A stretch of DNA of 36,404 bases from a bacterium. GTDB lineage: Bacteria > Vulcanimicrobiota > Xenobia > Xenobiales > JADMJV01. Where the stretch lies: contig JADMJV010000034.1 in the NCBI GenBank assembly GCA_018780265.1, positions 12,331-48,734 of the forward strand. The letters run 5' to 3'. Position 1 is the stretch's first letter, and each line of letters opens with the position of its first letter. The notes under the pieces were generated by a model. That model was not told the DNA's origin. It saw only the letters and a program-made list of their open reading frames with translations, and did no database searches. The position numbers and the translations under genes were made by a program. This document shows positions 16,205-24,507 of this stretch, piece after piece.

Positions 16205-17076
16205 CCTCGGAAGGCCCCACCGTGTCTCGCGTACTCGATGAGGCCACCGAGTTTTTGTCCAGCCGCCGGCCGCGCACTCCCAGACTGGATGCTGAATTGC
16301 TGTTGGCCTACGTGCTGGGGCAGTCGCGCACGCAGCTGTACACGCGGGCCTTCGAGCAGTTGCCCCGCAACCAGGTGGAGAAGTTTCAGCAGCTTTTGAA
16401 AAGGCGCGGCCAGGGAGCTCCGGTGGCCTATCTGGTGGGTTGGAAAGAGTTTTATGGGCGCCGCTTTGTGGTCACTCCTGATGTTCTGATCCCCCGCCCC
16501 GAGACCGAGATTTTGGTGGAAGAAAGTCTGCGTTGCGTGGAGCGTTCCGGACTGGCCCGGCCGCGTCTGTTGGACTGCTGCACGGGCAGCGGCTGCGTGG
16601 CCGTGACGTTGGCTCTCGAGGTGGCCGAGTCGCAGGTGCGGGCCTGCGACCTGTGCCCCAAGGCCCTCGAGGTGGCTGCCGAGAATCTGGTGGCCCACAA
16701 TCTGCATCGGCGCATCAAGCTGTATCAGGGCGACCTGTTGGAGGCGCTGCCTCCCCATACTCAGCGTTTTGACCTGATTGTCAGCAATCCGCCGTATGTG
16801 GCCACCGATGTAGGGCCGCGCCCCGAAGAAGGGGTGGTGCGCTACGAGCCCAACCTGGCCCTTTTTGGCGGCCGCGACGGTTGCGACCTGCTCCGTCGCC
16901 TGGCCGATGGGGCCACCCGTTGGCTGAATCCCGGCGGTTGGATGGTTTTGGAGATGGCTCCCTTTCAGATAGAGGGGATGGAGGCCTATCTGCAGGAACG
17001 GGGCTTTCAGCATACCTCGATAGTGCCTGACCTGTCGGGTTTGCCCCGAGTCTTGTCGGGTAGATGGGAGTCATAA
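16201..17076 (+). CDS. prmC: Release factor glutamine methyltransferase
   Basis: This 291-residue enzyme N5-methylates the GGQ glutamine of release factors. It has an N-terminal helical substrate-binding domain (1-85), the IPRPETEILVE motif, SAM-binding LDCCTGSGCVAVTLAL and the substrate-side NPPY at 196-199 followed by the ALFGGRDG region. All match PrmC rather than the ribosomal protein L3 paralogue. ATG 16201 overlaps the prfA stop, so substrate and modifying enzyme are coupled. Its stop TAA overlaps the next gene's ATG. Confidence 0.96.
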   Translation: MTSEGPTVSRVLDEATEFLSSRRPRTPRLDAELLLAYVLGQSRTQLYTRAFEQLPRNQVEKFQQLLKRRGQGAPVAYLVGWKEFYGRRFVVTPDVLIPRPETEILVEESLRCVERSGLARPRLLDCCTGSGCVAVTLALEVAESQVRACDLCPKALEVAAENLVAHNLHRRIKLYQGDLLEALPPHTQRFDLIVSNPPYVATDVGPRPEEGVVRYEPNLALFGGRDGCDLLRRLADGATRWLNPGGWMVLEMAPFQIEGMEAYLQERGFQHTSIVPDLSGLPRVLSGRWES

Positions 17077-17528
17077 TGGCAAAAGCAAGCAGCCAAAAGA
17101 ATCATCAGTTGGTGAAATGGGCCGAGTCGTTGGCTCAACTGGTGCGTGAGAGCAACATGAGCGAGTTACGCCTGGAATGTGGCGGTCAGGCCTTGCGCTT
17201 GCGCCGCTGCCCCGAAGCCTCGCCGGAGGCAGCTGTAGTCAGCCCGGTGGCGCCCGTTCGCAATGTCTCTCGCATGGAAATTTCGGAAGATTTTGGCACA
17301 CCCGTCAAAACCAACTACGTAGGGGTCTTTCGCGTCAGCCATCCCAAGACCGGCAAGCCGATGGTCAAGTCTCACGACACCACCGAAACCAATCAAGTGC
17401 TGGGCTGGGTGGAATGCATGGGCATCCGCTACGAAGTGGTGGCGCCGAGGGCCGGCACCGTGGCCGAAGTGCTGGTAGCGGACTCGGAGCCGGTCGAATT
17501 CGGCCAGGTTCTTTTAGTGATCCAGTAG
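17076..17528 (+). CDS. accB: AccB-like biotin carboxyl carrier protein lacking the biotinylated lysine
   Basis: This 150-residue protein has the AccB N-terminal segment (about 12-45, LVRESNMSELRLECGGQALRLRR), a linker, and a biotinyl domain from TNYVGVFRV (79) to the end (EPVEFGQVLLVI). The tight turn that normally reads EAMK is ECMG (113-116), so the biotin-accepting lysine is replaced by G116. The codon is GGC, three changes from AAG or AAA, so a single sequencing error cannot explain it. All else, including AGTVAEVLV, aligns. ATG 17076 overlaps prmC (TAATG) with GGGAG upstream, and accC follows after 12 bp. It may be a regulator or scaffold like plant BADC proteins, with the real BCCP encoded elsewhere. 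Confidence 0.88.
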   Translation: MAKASSQKNHQLVKWAESLAQLVRESNMSELRLECGGQALRLRRCPEASPEAAVVSPVAPVRNVSRMEISEDFGTPVKTNYVGVFRVSHPKTGKPMVKSHDTTETNQVLGWVECMGIRYEVVAPRAGTVAEVLVADSEPVEFGQVLLVIQ

Positions 17529-17540
17529 AGGGGTAATTTT

Positions 17541-18902
17541 GTGTTTAAGAAAATCTTGGTGGCCAACCGGGGCGAGATCGCATTGCGCGTTTTGCGCGCC
17601 TGTCGCGAATTGGAGATCCGCACCGTTGCCGTTCACTCCGACGTGGATCGAGACAGTCTGCATGTCAGCGAGGCAGACGAGAGTTTTTGCATAGGCCCGG
17701 GTCCGGCAGGTCAATCCTACCTCAATATTCACAACCTGATCAGCGCGGCTCTGGTGGCGCGCGCCGAAGCCATTCATCCCGGCTACGGATTTTTGGCAGA
17801 GAACCCCGAGTTTGTGGAGATCTGCCAGAGCCACGGGCTGGTTTTCATCGGCCCTTCGGCCCAGGCCATGCGCCAGATGGGCGACAAGGCCGAAGCCCGG
17901 CGCACCGTGATTGGGGCTGGCGTGCCGGTATTGCCTGGCACGTCGGAGATTTCAGATTTTGCAGAAGCTCACGCCTTTGCGGCCGAATTTGGCTTCCCGG
18001 TGATGATCAAAGCGGCAGCCGGCGGGGGCGGCAAGGGCATGCGCATCGCTCTGGAAGATGGAGAGCTGGAAAAACTCTTCGTGACGGCCCAACTCGAGGC
18101 CGAAGCAGCCTTTGGCGACGGCCGTATCTATCTGGAGAAGTTTTTGCCTCAGGCCCGCCACATCGAGATTCAGGTGCTGGCCGACGGCCACGGCAACGTC
18201 ATACACCTGGGCGAGCGCGACTGCAGCCTGCAGCGGCGCAACCAGAAACTGGTGGAAGAGTCTCCCTCTCCGGCCGTCACTCCCGAAAAGCGTGCCGAAA
18301 TGGGGGCGATGGCCGTGGCTGCCGCCAAGTCTTGTGGCTACTCAGGGGTGGGCACAGTGGAATTTCTCTTCGATCCTCGCGACCAGAGCTTTTACTTCTT
18401 AGAAATGAACACCCGCATTCAAGTGGAGCACCCGGTTACCGAGTTTGTCACCGGCCTCGATCTGGTCAAGCAGCAGATCGAGGTGGCTGCTGGCGCGCGT
18501 CTCACGCTGACTCAGGATCAGGTGGTCATGCGGGGGGCGGCCATCGAGTGTCGGATTAACGCCGAGAATCCCGACGAGGGCTTTCGGCCCAGTTTTGGAC
18601 GGGTTCACCAGGTGCATTTTCCCGGTGGACCGGGGGTGCGCATCGACAGTCACCTCTATAGCGGCTACGCGGTGCAACCTTACTACGATTCGCTGCTGGC
18701 TAAAGTCATCAGCTATGGGCAGACTCGTGAAGAAGCCTTGTCCAGGATGAACCGGATACTGGCCGAAATGAAAGTGGAAGGCGTGTCCACCACCATCGAC
18801 TTCCAACGTCGGCTGATTCAACACCCGCGCTTTCGGGCGGGGGATGTTCACACGACCTTTGTGGAGAAGGAATATCTGCCCGAGATGTTGGCCCTGGTTT
18901 GA
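17541..18902 (+). CDS. accC: Biotin carboxylase subunit of acetyl-CoA carboxylase
   Basis: This 453-residue ATP-grasp enzyme carboxylates biotin held on the carrier protein, the first half of malonyl-CoA synthesis. It begins KILVANRGEIALRVLRAC and has the glycine loop AAGGGGKGM. The catalytic stretch GERDCSLQRRNQKLVEESPS and EMNTRIQVEHPVTE, carrying the bicarbonate- and Mg-binding residues, are complete, and the length is normal. GTG 17541 follows GAGGGG with 8-nt spacing. Since its direct upstream neighbour cannot be biotinylated, its actual carrier must be elsewhere or unconventional. It overlaps nusB by TTGA. Confidence 0.97.
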   Translation: MFKKILVANRGEIALRVLRACRELEIRTVAVHSDVDRDSLHVSEADESFCIGPGPAGQSYLNIHNLISAALVARAEAIHPGYGFLAENPEFVEICQSHGLVFIGPSAQAMRQMGDKAEARRTVIGAGVPVLPGTSEISDFAEAHAFAAEFGFPVMIKAAAGGGGKGMRIALEDGELEKLFVTAQLEAEAAFGDGRIYLEKFLPQARHIEIQVLADGHGNVIHLGERDCSLQRRNQKLVEESPSPAVTPEKRAEMGAMAVAAAKSCGYSGVGTVEFLFDPRDQSFYFLEMNTRIQVEHPVTEFVTGLDLVKQQIEVAAGARLTLTQDQVVMRGAAIECRINAENPDEGFRPSFGRVHQVHFPGGPGVRIDSHLYSGYAVQPYYDSLLAKVISYGQTREEALSRMNRILAEMKVEGVSTTIDFQRRLIQHPRFRAGDVHTTFVEKEYLPEMLALV

Positions 18903-19351
18903 GCAGTCGCTCCAAGACTCCGGTTTCAGCGCGTCGACGCGAACGGGTGCTGGCCTTCCAGGCCCTGTTTATGTTGGACGTGGGCCAGGTTTCTCTGGAA
19001 ACGGCCCTGGAATACGCACATTCCGAGAATCTCGACGTGCAATTGCGCGACTGGCTGGAAGAGCGGGTGCGCGGCACCTGGTCGGATTGCCCTCGTTGGG
19101 ACGACCTCCTCAAGCAGCACCTGCACAACTGGAGCTGGGAGCGAGTGGGCCGCGTGGAGCGCAGTTTGATGCGGCTGGCTACTTTCGAAATGCTGCGCTG
19201 CCAGGATTTGCCCTTCTCAGCGGCCATCAGCGAGGCCGTCGAACTGGCCCGCGAATATGGCGACGAGAAGTCGGCTCCTTTTGTCAATGGCGTGCTCGAT
19301 GGGTTGTGGCGGGCTCATCAAGCGGAGAGCAACGCAGGTGAAGCTAGCTAG
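18899..19351 (+). CDS. nusB: Transcription antitermination factor NusB
   Basis: This 150-residue protein belongs to the NusB family, which with NusE (S10) binds boxA RNA and supports rRNA transcription. Family features are the N-terminal RRRERVLAFQALFMLD, the WSWERVGRVERSLMRLATFEML helix and the C-terminal ISEAVELAREYGDEKSAPFVNGVLDG. The TTG start at 18899 overlaps the accC stop, and its 3' end overlaps the PBP start by 14 nt, so translation is coupled on both sides. Confidence 0.92.
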   Translation: MSSRSKTPVSARRRERVLAFQALFMLDVGQVSLETALEYAHSENLDVQLRDWLEERVRGTWSDCPRWDDLLKQHLHNWSWERVGRVERSLMRLATFEMLRCQDLPFSAAISEAVELAREYGDEKSAPFVNGVLDGLWRAHQAESNAGEAS

Positions 19352-21608
19352 CCTGCGCGGAGGATGCTTCCGCATCGTCCAGGTTAGCTTTTTGCTCCTT
19401 CTTGGTTTGGCTATCGCCGGTATTACTTCGTTGACGGCGTTGCTCAATCATTACGCCGAGGGGCTGCCGGACGTGGCCAAGCTGCGCTACTTCGAACCCT
19501 CCGAGACCACTCGCATCTATTCGGCCGACGGCAAGCTGATCGCCACCCTCTTTAAGGAGAATCGCACCTGGACTCCCTTTGACCAGATGTCCCCTTTTCT
19601 GATCAAAGCCATTCTTGCCGTGGAGGATTCGCGTTTCTACCAGCATCACGGCGTCGACCCGGTGGGCGTGGCCCGCGCCGTGGTCTATACGGTGATGAAT
19701 CCGGGGGGGGACAAACAGGGCGCCAGCACCATCACCATGCAGTTGGCCCGCAACGTATTTCTCAGCTTTAACCAGACCTTGGAACGCAAGATCAAAGAGA
19801 CGTTGCTGGCCTCACAGATCGAGAAGAAGTTTACCAAGGACGAGATTCTCGAACTCTATCTCAACCAGATCTATTTCGGAGGCGGTGCCTACGGTGTGCA
19901 GGCCGCGGCCAAGACTTACTACAACAAGAACGCTAAAGACCTGTCCATCTGTGAAGCGGCCCTGATCGCCGGCCTGCCTCAGGCTCCCAGCGACTTTTCT
20001 CCGCTGGTCTCGGAGAAGGCGGCCAAGCACCGCCAGATTCTGGTGCTGGGTCGCATGTATGACCAGAAGTTTCTCAGCTACAAGGAGTATCGCGGCGCTC
20101 TTCTGGAGGCCCGCCACCCTACTTTTATGACCAAGAAGGCCCAGGAGTTTCAGGTGCTCGAGGTACCCTACTTCACCACCTGGGTGATCAAGCAGTTGAG
20201 CGAGCGCTACGACGAAGATCTGCTCTATCGGGGCGGTCTGCGCATTCATACCACGGTGGACCTGCGCATGCAGAAAGCGGCCGAGGCGGCCGTGCGCAAT
20301 TTGATCACCCGCGAAGGGCCCGGCTTGCGGGCCGACAGTTCGGCGCTGGTCTGTATTGAGAACAAGACGGGCTACGTGCGGGCCATGGCCGGGGGGCTGG
20401 GCTGGACCAAGAAGAACCAGTTCAATCGCGCCTGGCAGGCCAAACGTCACCCGGGCTCTTCTTTCAAGCCTTTGGTCTACGCTACCGCCGTCGAGGCCGG
20501 CTACTCGCCCGACTCCATCATTAGCGACTCGCCGTATACCATCCAGGTGAGCGCCACCGAGACCTGGTCGCCCAAGAACTCGGACCACGCCTTTATGGGC
20601 GCCATCAACATGAAGACGGCCCTGACCCAGTCGCGCAACGTAGTGGCTGTCAAGTTGCTCATGATGGTGGGAGTGGATCGGGTCATCGACCTGGCCTATC
20701 GCTGCGGCATCACCGAGAGGCTTTTCCCCAATCCCAGTCTGGCCTTGGGGGCCGTGGAACTGAGCCCTATGGAGATGGCCACCGCCTACACCGTCTTTCC
20801 CAATGGCGGTCTGCATACCGACATCACCGGAGTCAAAGCCATCTTTGATTCGGACGGCAATCCCATCGAAGATAACACCTACCCCAAGCAAGAGGAGGTT
20901 CTCAGTGAGATTACAGCCGTGGCCATGACCGAAATGATGGTCAATGTGGTCGAGAACGGCACCGGCACCATGGCCCGCCTGAGCGGCTATCGCGTGGCCG
21001 GTAAAACCGGCACCACGGATGACTTTCGCGATGCCTGGTTTTGTGGTTTTACCAGCCAGTACACCACCGCCGTCTGGGTAGGCAACGATAACAATACCCA
21101 GATGGCCACCTCTTTTGGCGGCAATCTGCCAGCCCGCATCTGGGCTACCTTCATGCAGTTTGCCATGGCCGGCAAGCCTTCTATCCCCTTTGGCTTTGTG
21201 GACAACAAAGGCAAAGTGGGCGTGCTGATGTGTCGCGATTCCAAAAAGCGCGCCTGCATGGGGTGCTATCGCACTTTTCGCAGTTTTTATGCGCCTGGAG
21301 CTGTGCCCGGTGGTTTCTGCCCTTTGCACGGGCGTAGCGGAGACTCGCTGCTGCCGCAGGTGCGCGGGTCGCATCGCGTTCCCGTGGAAGGTCCGGCCCC
21401 AGATGCCATCCCCGGGCCCGACGAACCGCTCACGGATCCCCTGACCGACCCCACCGGCCTGCCGCCCGAGCCTGACCCGGTCAGCCCCGACCCGCTGCCT
21501 TCAGGAGAGCCCGAGGCCATTCCCGGACCCGGTGGAGATGTGCTGCCGCCGCCCGACAACAGCAATCCCACCCCGCCTCCTCCGGCCACGCCCAGCAACG
21601 AGCTATGA
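19338..21608 (+). CDS. Bifunctional class A penicillin-binding protein (PBP1A type)
   Basis: This 756-residue protein builds peptidoglycan at the membrane. After one N-terminal helix (about 11-32) comes a GT51 glycosyltransferase domain with catalytic E96 (AVEDSRFYQHHG) and GASTITMQLARN. The transpeptidase follows, with S374 in SSFK (374-377), SRN (432-434) and KTG (556-558). The C-terminal part is unusual: a cysteine cluster (C632, C640, C643, C661) and then a Pro/Asp/Glu-rich tail of about 80 residues with PGP and DPL repeats. GTG 19338 has CGGAGAG upstream; the frame to 19257 lies within nusB. It ends in ATGA shared with mobA. Confidence 0.95.
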   Translation: MKLASLRGGCFRIVQVSFLLLLGLAIAGITSLTALLNHYAEGLPDVAKLRYFEPSETTRIYSADGKLIATLFKENRTWTPFDQMSPFLIKAILAVEDSRFYQHHGVDPVGVARAVVYTVMNPGGDKQGASTITMQLARNVFLSFNQTLERKIKETLLASQIEKKFTKDEILELYLNQIYFGGGAYGVQAAAKTYYNKNAKDLSICEAALIAGLPQAPSDFSPLVSEKAAKHRQILVLGRMYDQKFLSYKEYRGALLEARHPTFMTKKAQEFQVLEVPYFTTWVIKQLSERYDEDLLYRGGLRIHTTVDLRMQKAAEAAVRNLITREGPGLRADSSALVCIENKTGYVRAMAGGLGWTKKNQFNRAWQAKRHPGSSFKPLVYATAVEAGYSPDSIISDSPYTIQVSATETWSPKNSDHAFMGAINMKTALTQSRNVVAVKLLMMVGVDRVIDLAYRCGITERLFPNPSLALGAVELSPMEMATAYTVFPNGGLHTDITGVKAIFDSDGNPIEDNTYPKQEEVLSEITAVAMTEMMVNVVENGTGTMARLSGYRVAGKTGTTDDFRDAWFCGFTSQYTTAVWVGNDNNTQMATSFGGNLPARIWATFMQFAMAGKPSIPFGFVDNKGKVGVLMCRDSKKRACMGCYRTFRSFYAPGAVPGGFCPLHGRSGDSLLPQVRGSHRVPVEGPAPDAIPGPDEPLTDPLTDPTGLPPEPDPVSPDPLPSGEPEAIPGPGGDVLPPPDNSNPTPPPPATPSNEL

Positions 21609-22129
21609 CCGGTTTTCTGCTCGTAGGTGGGCAGGGCAGGCGCATGGGGGGCGCCAAAGCCACCCGCACTTTTGAGGGGCGACCCTTGTGGAGCTACGGA
21701 CGTGACCTGCTTGGAGAGTGCTGCCCGCAAGTGGTGCTGCTGGGGCACTGCCCAGAACTGGAATTGCCCGCCCTGGTGGAAGAATTGCCGGGGCAGGGCC
21801 CTCTGGGGGGCGTGGTGTGCGCCCTGAAACACTCCAGCACGCCGTGGAACCTGGTGCTGGCCCTGGACTACCCTTTGCTCACCGCCGACATTGTGGACCG
21901 CCTCAAGCCCGCTCATGGTCTGGCTTGTCTTCCCCGCTGCCAGGGGCAAGCTCACCCCCTGTGTGGCTATTATCATCGGGATGCGGCGGCCCCTCTCGGT
22001 GAGGCGCTGGCCGCCGGGGAGCGCTCGCTGCTGCGGGCTTTGGACGGGTTGGGCGAGCAGGTGCACTGGGTGGATTTTGAGGACGACCGGCCTTTTTTAA
22101 ACGTCAATCACCTCTCCGATTTGCGTTAG
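21605..22129 (+). CDS. mobA: Molybdenum cofactor guanylyltransferase
   Basis: This 174-residue nucleotidyltransferase should attach GMP to molybdopterin to form the bis-MGD cofactor. The N-terminal FLLVGGQGRRMGGAKA is the G-rich GTP-binding signature, followed by the GPLGG loop, LALDYPLL (usually ...DxP) and C-terminal FLNVNHLSDL (usual NVNTPEDL). It is slightly short but complete. ATG 21605 overlaps the PBP stop and there is no functional link with it. fdhD, about 1.6 kb downstream on the other strand, also serves molybdoenzymes. Confidence 0.9.
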   Translation: MTGFLLVGGQGRRMGGAKATRTFEGRPLWSYGRDLLGECCPQVVLLGHCPELELPALVEELPGQGPLGGVVCALKHSSTPWNLVLALDYPLLTADIVDRLKPAHGLACLPRCQGQAHPLCGYYHRDAAAPLGEALAAGERSLLRALDGLGEQVHWVDFEDDRPFLNVNHLSDLR

Positions 22130-22266
22130 GCCGCCGGGTTGCTCTGCCTTTCCAGCGCCTGGAGTCGTGTCTCATGGTCTGCCACTACAGCCGGGTCCAC
22201 TCTGTTTTTTAGCTCTCGCTGAAGCGTGTCCAGCATCAATTCGAACCTCTCTTCTTGGCGAGACAT
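22126..22266 (-). CDS. Possible small coiled-coil protein
   Basis: A 46-codon frame from ATG 22266 encodes MSRQEERFELMLDTLQREL and then a second charged helix ending in HETRLQALERQ, a plausible short coiled coil. The frame remains open to TTG 22320. It overlaps the mobA stop codon on the opposite strand, and neither start has a clear ribosome-binding site. It occupies most of the 271-bp gap between mobA and the next gene, in which I see nothing else. Confidence 0.35.
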   Translation of the reverse strand: MSRQEERFELMLDTLQRELKNRVDPAVVADHETRLQALERQSNPAA

Positions 22267-22400
22267 TTTGGCCTGAATCGGTTCCGGGGAGCTTGAGGGG
22301 AATGAATTTTCTTGCGCCAAGGTGTTGGTGTTTTATGATTGGACGGTTGTATCTCCTGTTTGGCGGTTGAGCCTCACGGCTGTGGGGAAGAGAGCAGGCC

Positions 22401-22910
22401 ATGACAATCGATGAACTTGGTGTGCAACTTGACTCCGCCCGTTGGTTTACCCTATTGGGACAATATCGGGCCGAGGAGGGAAGACAGGCGATAAGCAGCC
22501 TGGAAGCCTGGCGAAATGAAGATGATGGGGCGGACTCCTATCACCATCGCATCGCCGGCGCCATGGAGTGGCTGCCTGGCCAGAGTTCTGACCCCGATCC
22601 CGCGCATGGGGATCGACTCCAGGCTCTGGCCGCGCAGGCCGGGCGAGAAGAGGAAATGAGTCAACTTTCGTTGACCGTCTATAAACGCGCATTAGCCTCG
22701 CTGAACTCTATGGGTGAAACCCCTCTGCTGCGAGCCGGGGCCCACGATTTTCAGCATGTGGCCCGGGGCGGAGCCGCCTACGCGGCCCGCAAAGCGGCTT
22801 GTGAGATCTTTTTGGAGCAGCCCGGGTTTTGGTGCTCGCTGATTCCCCTCTTTTGCGACGGTCATTGGCCTTGCGGTCTAATGCCGGACAAGACACTCGT
22901 CGTTTATTAG
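22401..22910 (+). CDS. Uncharacterised protein, 169 residues
   Basis: I do not recognise this protein. It is soluble, acidic and mostly helical in the N-terminal 120 residues. A short alpha/beta end contains FWCSLIPLFCDGHWPCGLMP and a final TLVVY strand. Two cysteines and HWP near the C-terminus are the only notable residues; there is no signal peptide. ATG 22401 follows GGGGAAGAGAGCAGGCC. It stands alone with gaps on both sides, which fits an accessory gene. One guess is a member of a small family of unknown proteins ending in a GHWPxG-LVVY motif, but I cannot name a family. Confidence 0.65.
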   Translation: MTIDELGVQLDSARWFTLLGQYRAEEGRQAISSLEAWRNEDDGADSYHHRIAGAMEWLPGQSSDPDPAHGDRLQALAAQAGREEEMSQLSLTVYKRALASLNSMGETPLLRAGAHDFQHVARGGAAYAARKAACEIFLEQPGFWCSLIPLFCDGHWPCGLMPDKTLVVY

Positions 22911-23012
22911 AGCGGCGGACCGCTTGGGCGGTTTCTCGCCCAGAGTGAGGCCGGGTGCCAGATTCGATTGATTCGCGGATTACTCCGGCGCGATCTCGTG
23001 CATACTGGTAAA

Positions 23013-23648
23013 ATGAGCGCCAACAAATCAGACCCACCCAAGCACTTTTCGATGATCCGGGACTTTCACGTAGCGGATATCCTGACCCTGGCGAACGCAT
23101 CCTGCGGGATAAGTGCCGTCTTCGCCTGCATGGCATACCTGGAGACCCACCAAATGACCTGTTTCTACCTGGCCGTGGCGCTGGGCCCGTTAGCCCTCGT
23201 CTTCGACGCTCTCGACGGCCGCGTCGCGCGCTGGCGGCACGAGCACTCCCTCCTGGGTCGAGAACTCGATTCTCTGGCGGACGTAATCTCCTTTGGGGTG
23301 GGTCCGGCCTCCGTTGCCTACGTGGCGGGATTGCGGGGGGGATGGGATCTCGTCATACTGACCTTTTTCGTCGCCTGTGGGGTCAGTCGCCTGGCCCGCT
23401 ACAACGTGACTGCGGATACCCTGGCGGCCGGCTCAGACAAGGTCAAATACTTCGAGGGAGCGCCCATTCCAACCAGCCTTCTGTTGACGGCGGTCTTGAC
23501 GATTCTGGCCTGGACCGGACACCTCGGCGAGGACATTTGGCCCGGGGCCGTGGACATCGGGCCCTTTCGGTTGCACTTCGCGGCGCTGCTGTTCGCCGCG
23601 CACGGCGCTGTGATGGTCAGCAAAACCATCAGAATTCCTAAGCCCTGA
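23013..23648 (+). CDS. pssA: Phosphatidylserine synthase, eukaryote (Cho1)-like
   Basis: This 211-residue membrane enzyme belongs to the CDP-alcohol phosphatidyltransferases and should make phosphatidylserine from CDP-diacylglycerol and serine. The signature D65xxD68G69xxA72R73-x8-G82xxxD86xxxD90 is perfect (FDALDGRVARW ... GRELDSLAD). The N-terminal HFSMIRDFHVADILTLAN, the KYFEGAPIPTS segment and the C-terminal KTIRIPKP resemble yeast Cho1-type enzymes unusually closely. ATG 23013 is preferred because the HFSMIR motif follows shortly. No phosphatidylserine decarboxylase gene lies nearby. It converges on fdhD; CGGAA-AACC-TTCCG (23655-23668 region) is the only small hairpin between them. Confidence 0.9.
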   Translation: MSANKSDPPKHFSMIRDFHVADILTLANASCGISAVFACMAYLETHQMTCFYLAVALGPLALVFDALDGRVARWRHEHSLLGRELDSLADVISFGVGPASVAYVAGLRGGWDLVILTFFVACGVSRLARYNVTADTLAAGSDKVKYFEGAPIPTSLLLTAVLTILAWTGHLGEDIWPGAVDIGPFRLHFAALLFAAHGAVMVSKTIRIPKP

Positions 23649-23694
23649 GGGCCGGAAAACCTTCCGCGCCAGATTGCTGACGTAGCCCAGAGGA

Positions 23695-24507
23695 TTAGGG
23701 GCCGGAGAACAGTTCGGGGCGGGTGTAGACGTTGAACCGCTGCGGTTGAAGAAATCCTACCAGGCACAGGCCGGCTTGCTCGGCGTACGATATGGCCAGA
23801 CTGCTGGGGGGGCCCACGCTGGCCACCGCCGAGAAACCGGCCTGGACGGCCTTTTGGACCAATTCAAAGCCCGCTCGTCCACTGAGCAGTAACCAGTCGC
23901 CGGCCGCTGGCAGGTTTTGATTCATCAGCAGGTGGCCTACCAGTTTGTCAACTGCATTGTGGCGTCCGACATCTTCGCGGACTTCGGCCAGCGGCTGACC
24001 CGTGCTCACCCGACCGGCCGCGTGAGAGGCCCCACAGCCATGAAAAAGAGCCTGTTGGGCCCGCATGAGCGGGGGCAGCGAGCACAGCCACTCGACCTGG
24101 ATAGGGCCTTGCAAGGGGGCTACCTGATAGGGAGGGCTGACTTGGAGTTCATCTTGACCACAGGCGCCGCAGCCCCCGTGAATCCAATCTTGATTGCGCA
24201 GTGAGTGGGCCGCCGCTGGCAGCGGTCCACGGAAATGCACGGAGACTCGGTTGTAGTCCTGAGGGCTGGAGCAGTAGGAGATCTCTCGTACTTCCTCGGC
24301 TCGCTCAATCAGCTTCAGGGCAAATAGATAGCCAAAAACCAGTTCATAGTCGTGGCCCGGGGTGCGCAAAATCGTGCCCAGACGCAGTCCCTCCTGGCCA
24401 GACCGCAGAGTGATCTGGAGCGGTTCCTCCAGAATTATTCGGTCCCGGCTAGAGCCCTGAGGGTGGTTCCATCGGGGCATTTTGACCATGGTCTTACGCG
24501 GATGCAT
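23695..24507 (-). CDS. fdhD: Formate dehydrogenase accessory sulfurtransferase FdhD
   Basis: FdhD passes sulfur to the molybdenum cofactor of formate dehydrogenases. The 270-residue protein has the sulfur-carrying pair C113-x-x-C116 (HGGCGACGQDE), EDVGRHNAVDKLVG, the SGRAGFELVQKA motif and C-terminal LVGFLQPQRFNVYT. All are family hallmarks. The start could be ATG 24507, which overlaps the upstream metallophosphoesterase gene by 14 nt, or ATG 24489 (MVKMPRW); ribosome-binding sites are weak. No formate dehydrogenase structural gene lies in the window. Confidence 0.95.
   Translation of the reverse strand: MHPRKTMVKMPRWNHPQGSSRDRIILEEPLQITLRSGQEGLRLGTILRTPGHDYELVFGYLFALKLIERAEEVREISYCSSPQDYNRVSVHFRGPLPAAAHSLRNQDWIHGGCGACGQDELQVSPPYQVAPLQGPIQVEWLCSLPPLMRAQQALFHGCGASHAAGRVSTGQPLAEVREDVGRHNAVDKLVGHLLMNQNLPAAGDWLLLSGRAGFELVQKAVQAGFSAVASVGPPSSLAISYAEQAGLCLVGFLQPQRFNVYTRPELFSGP

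Noticed and set aside
17409..17430. Missing lysine in AccB-like protein as a sequencing error
   Set aside because: GGC differs from both lysine codons at all three positions and the frame is intact on both sides.
19812..21374. 520-codon open frame on the minus strand
   Set aside because: It is the shadow of the penicillin-binding protein gene, with a His/Gly-rich translation lacking any domain.
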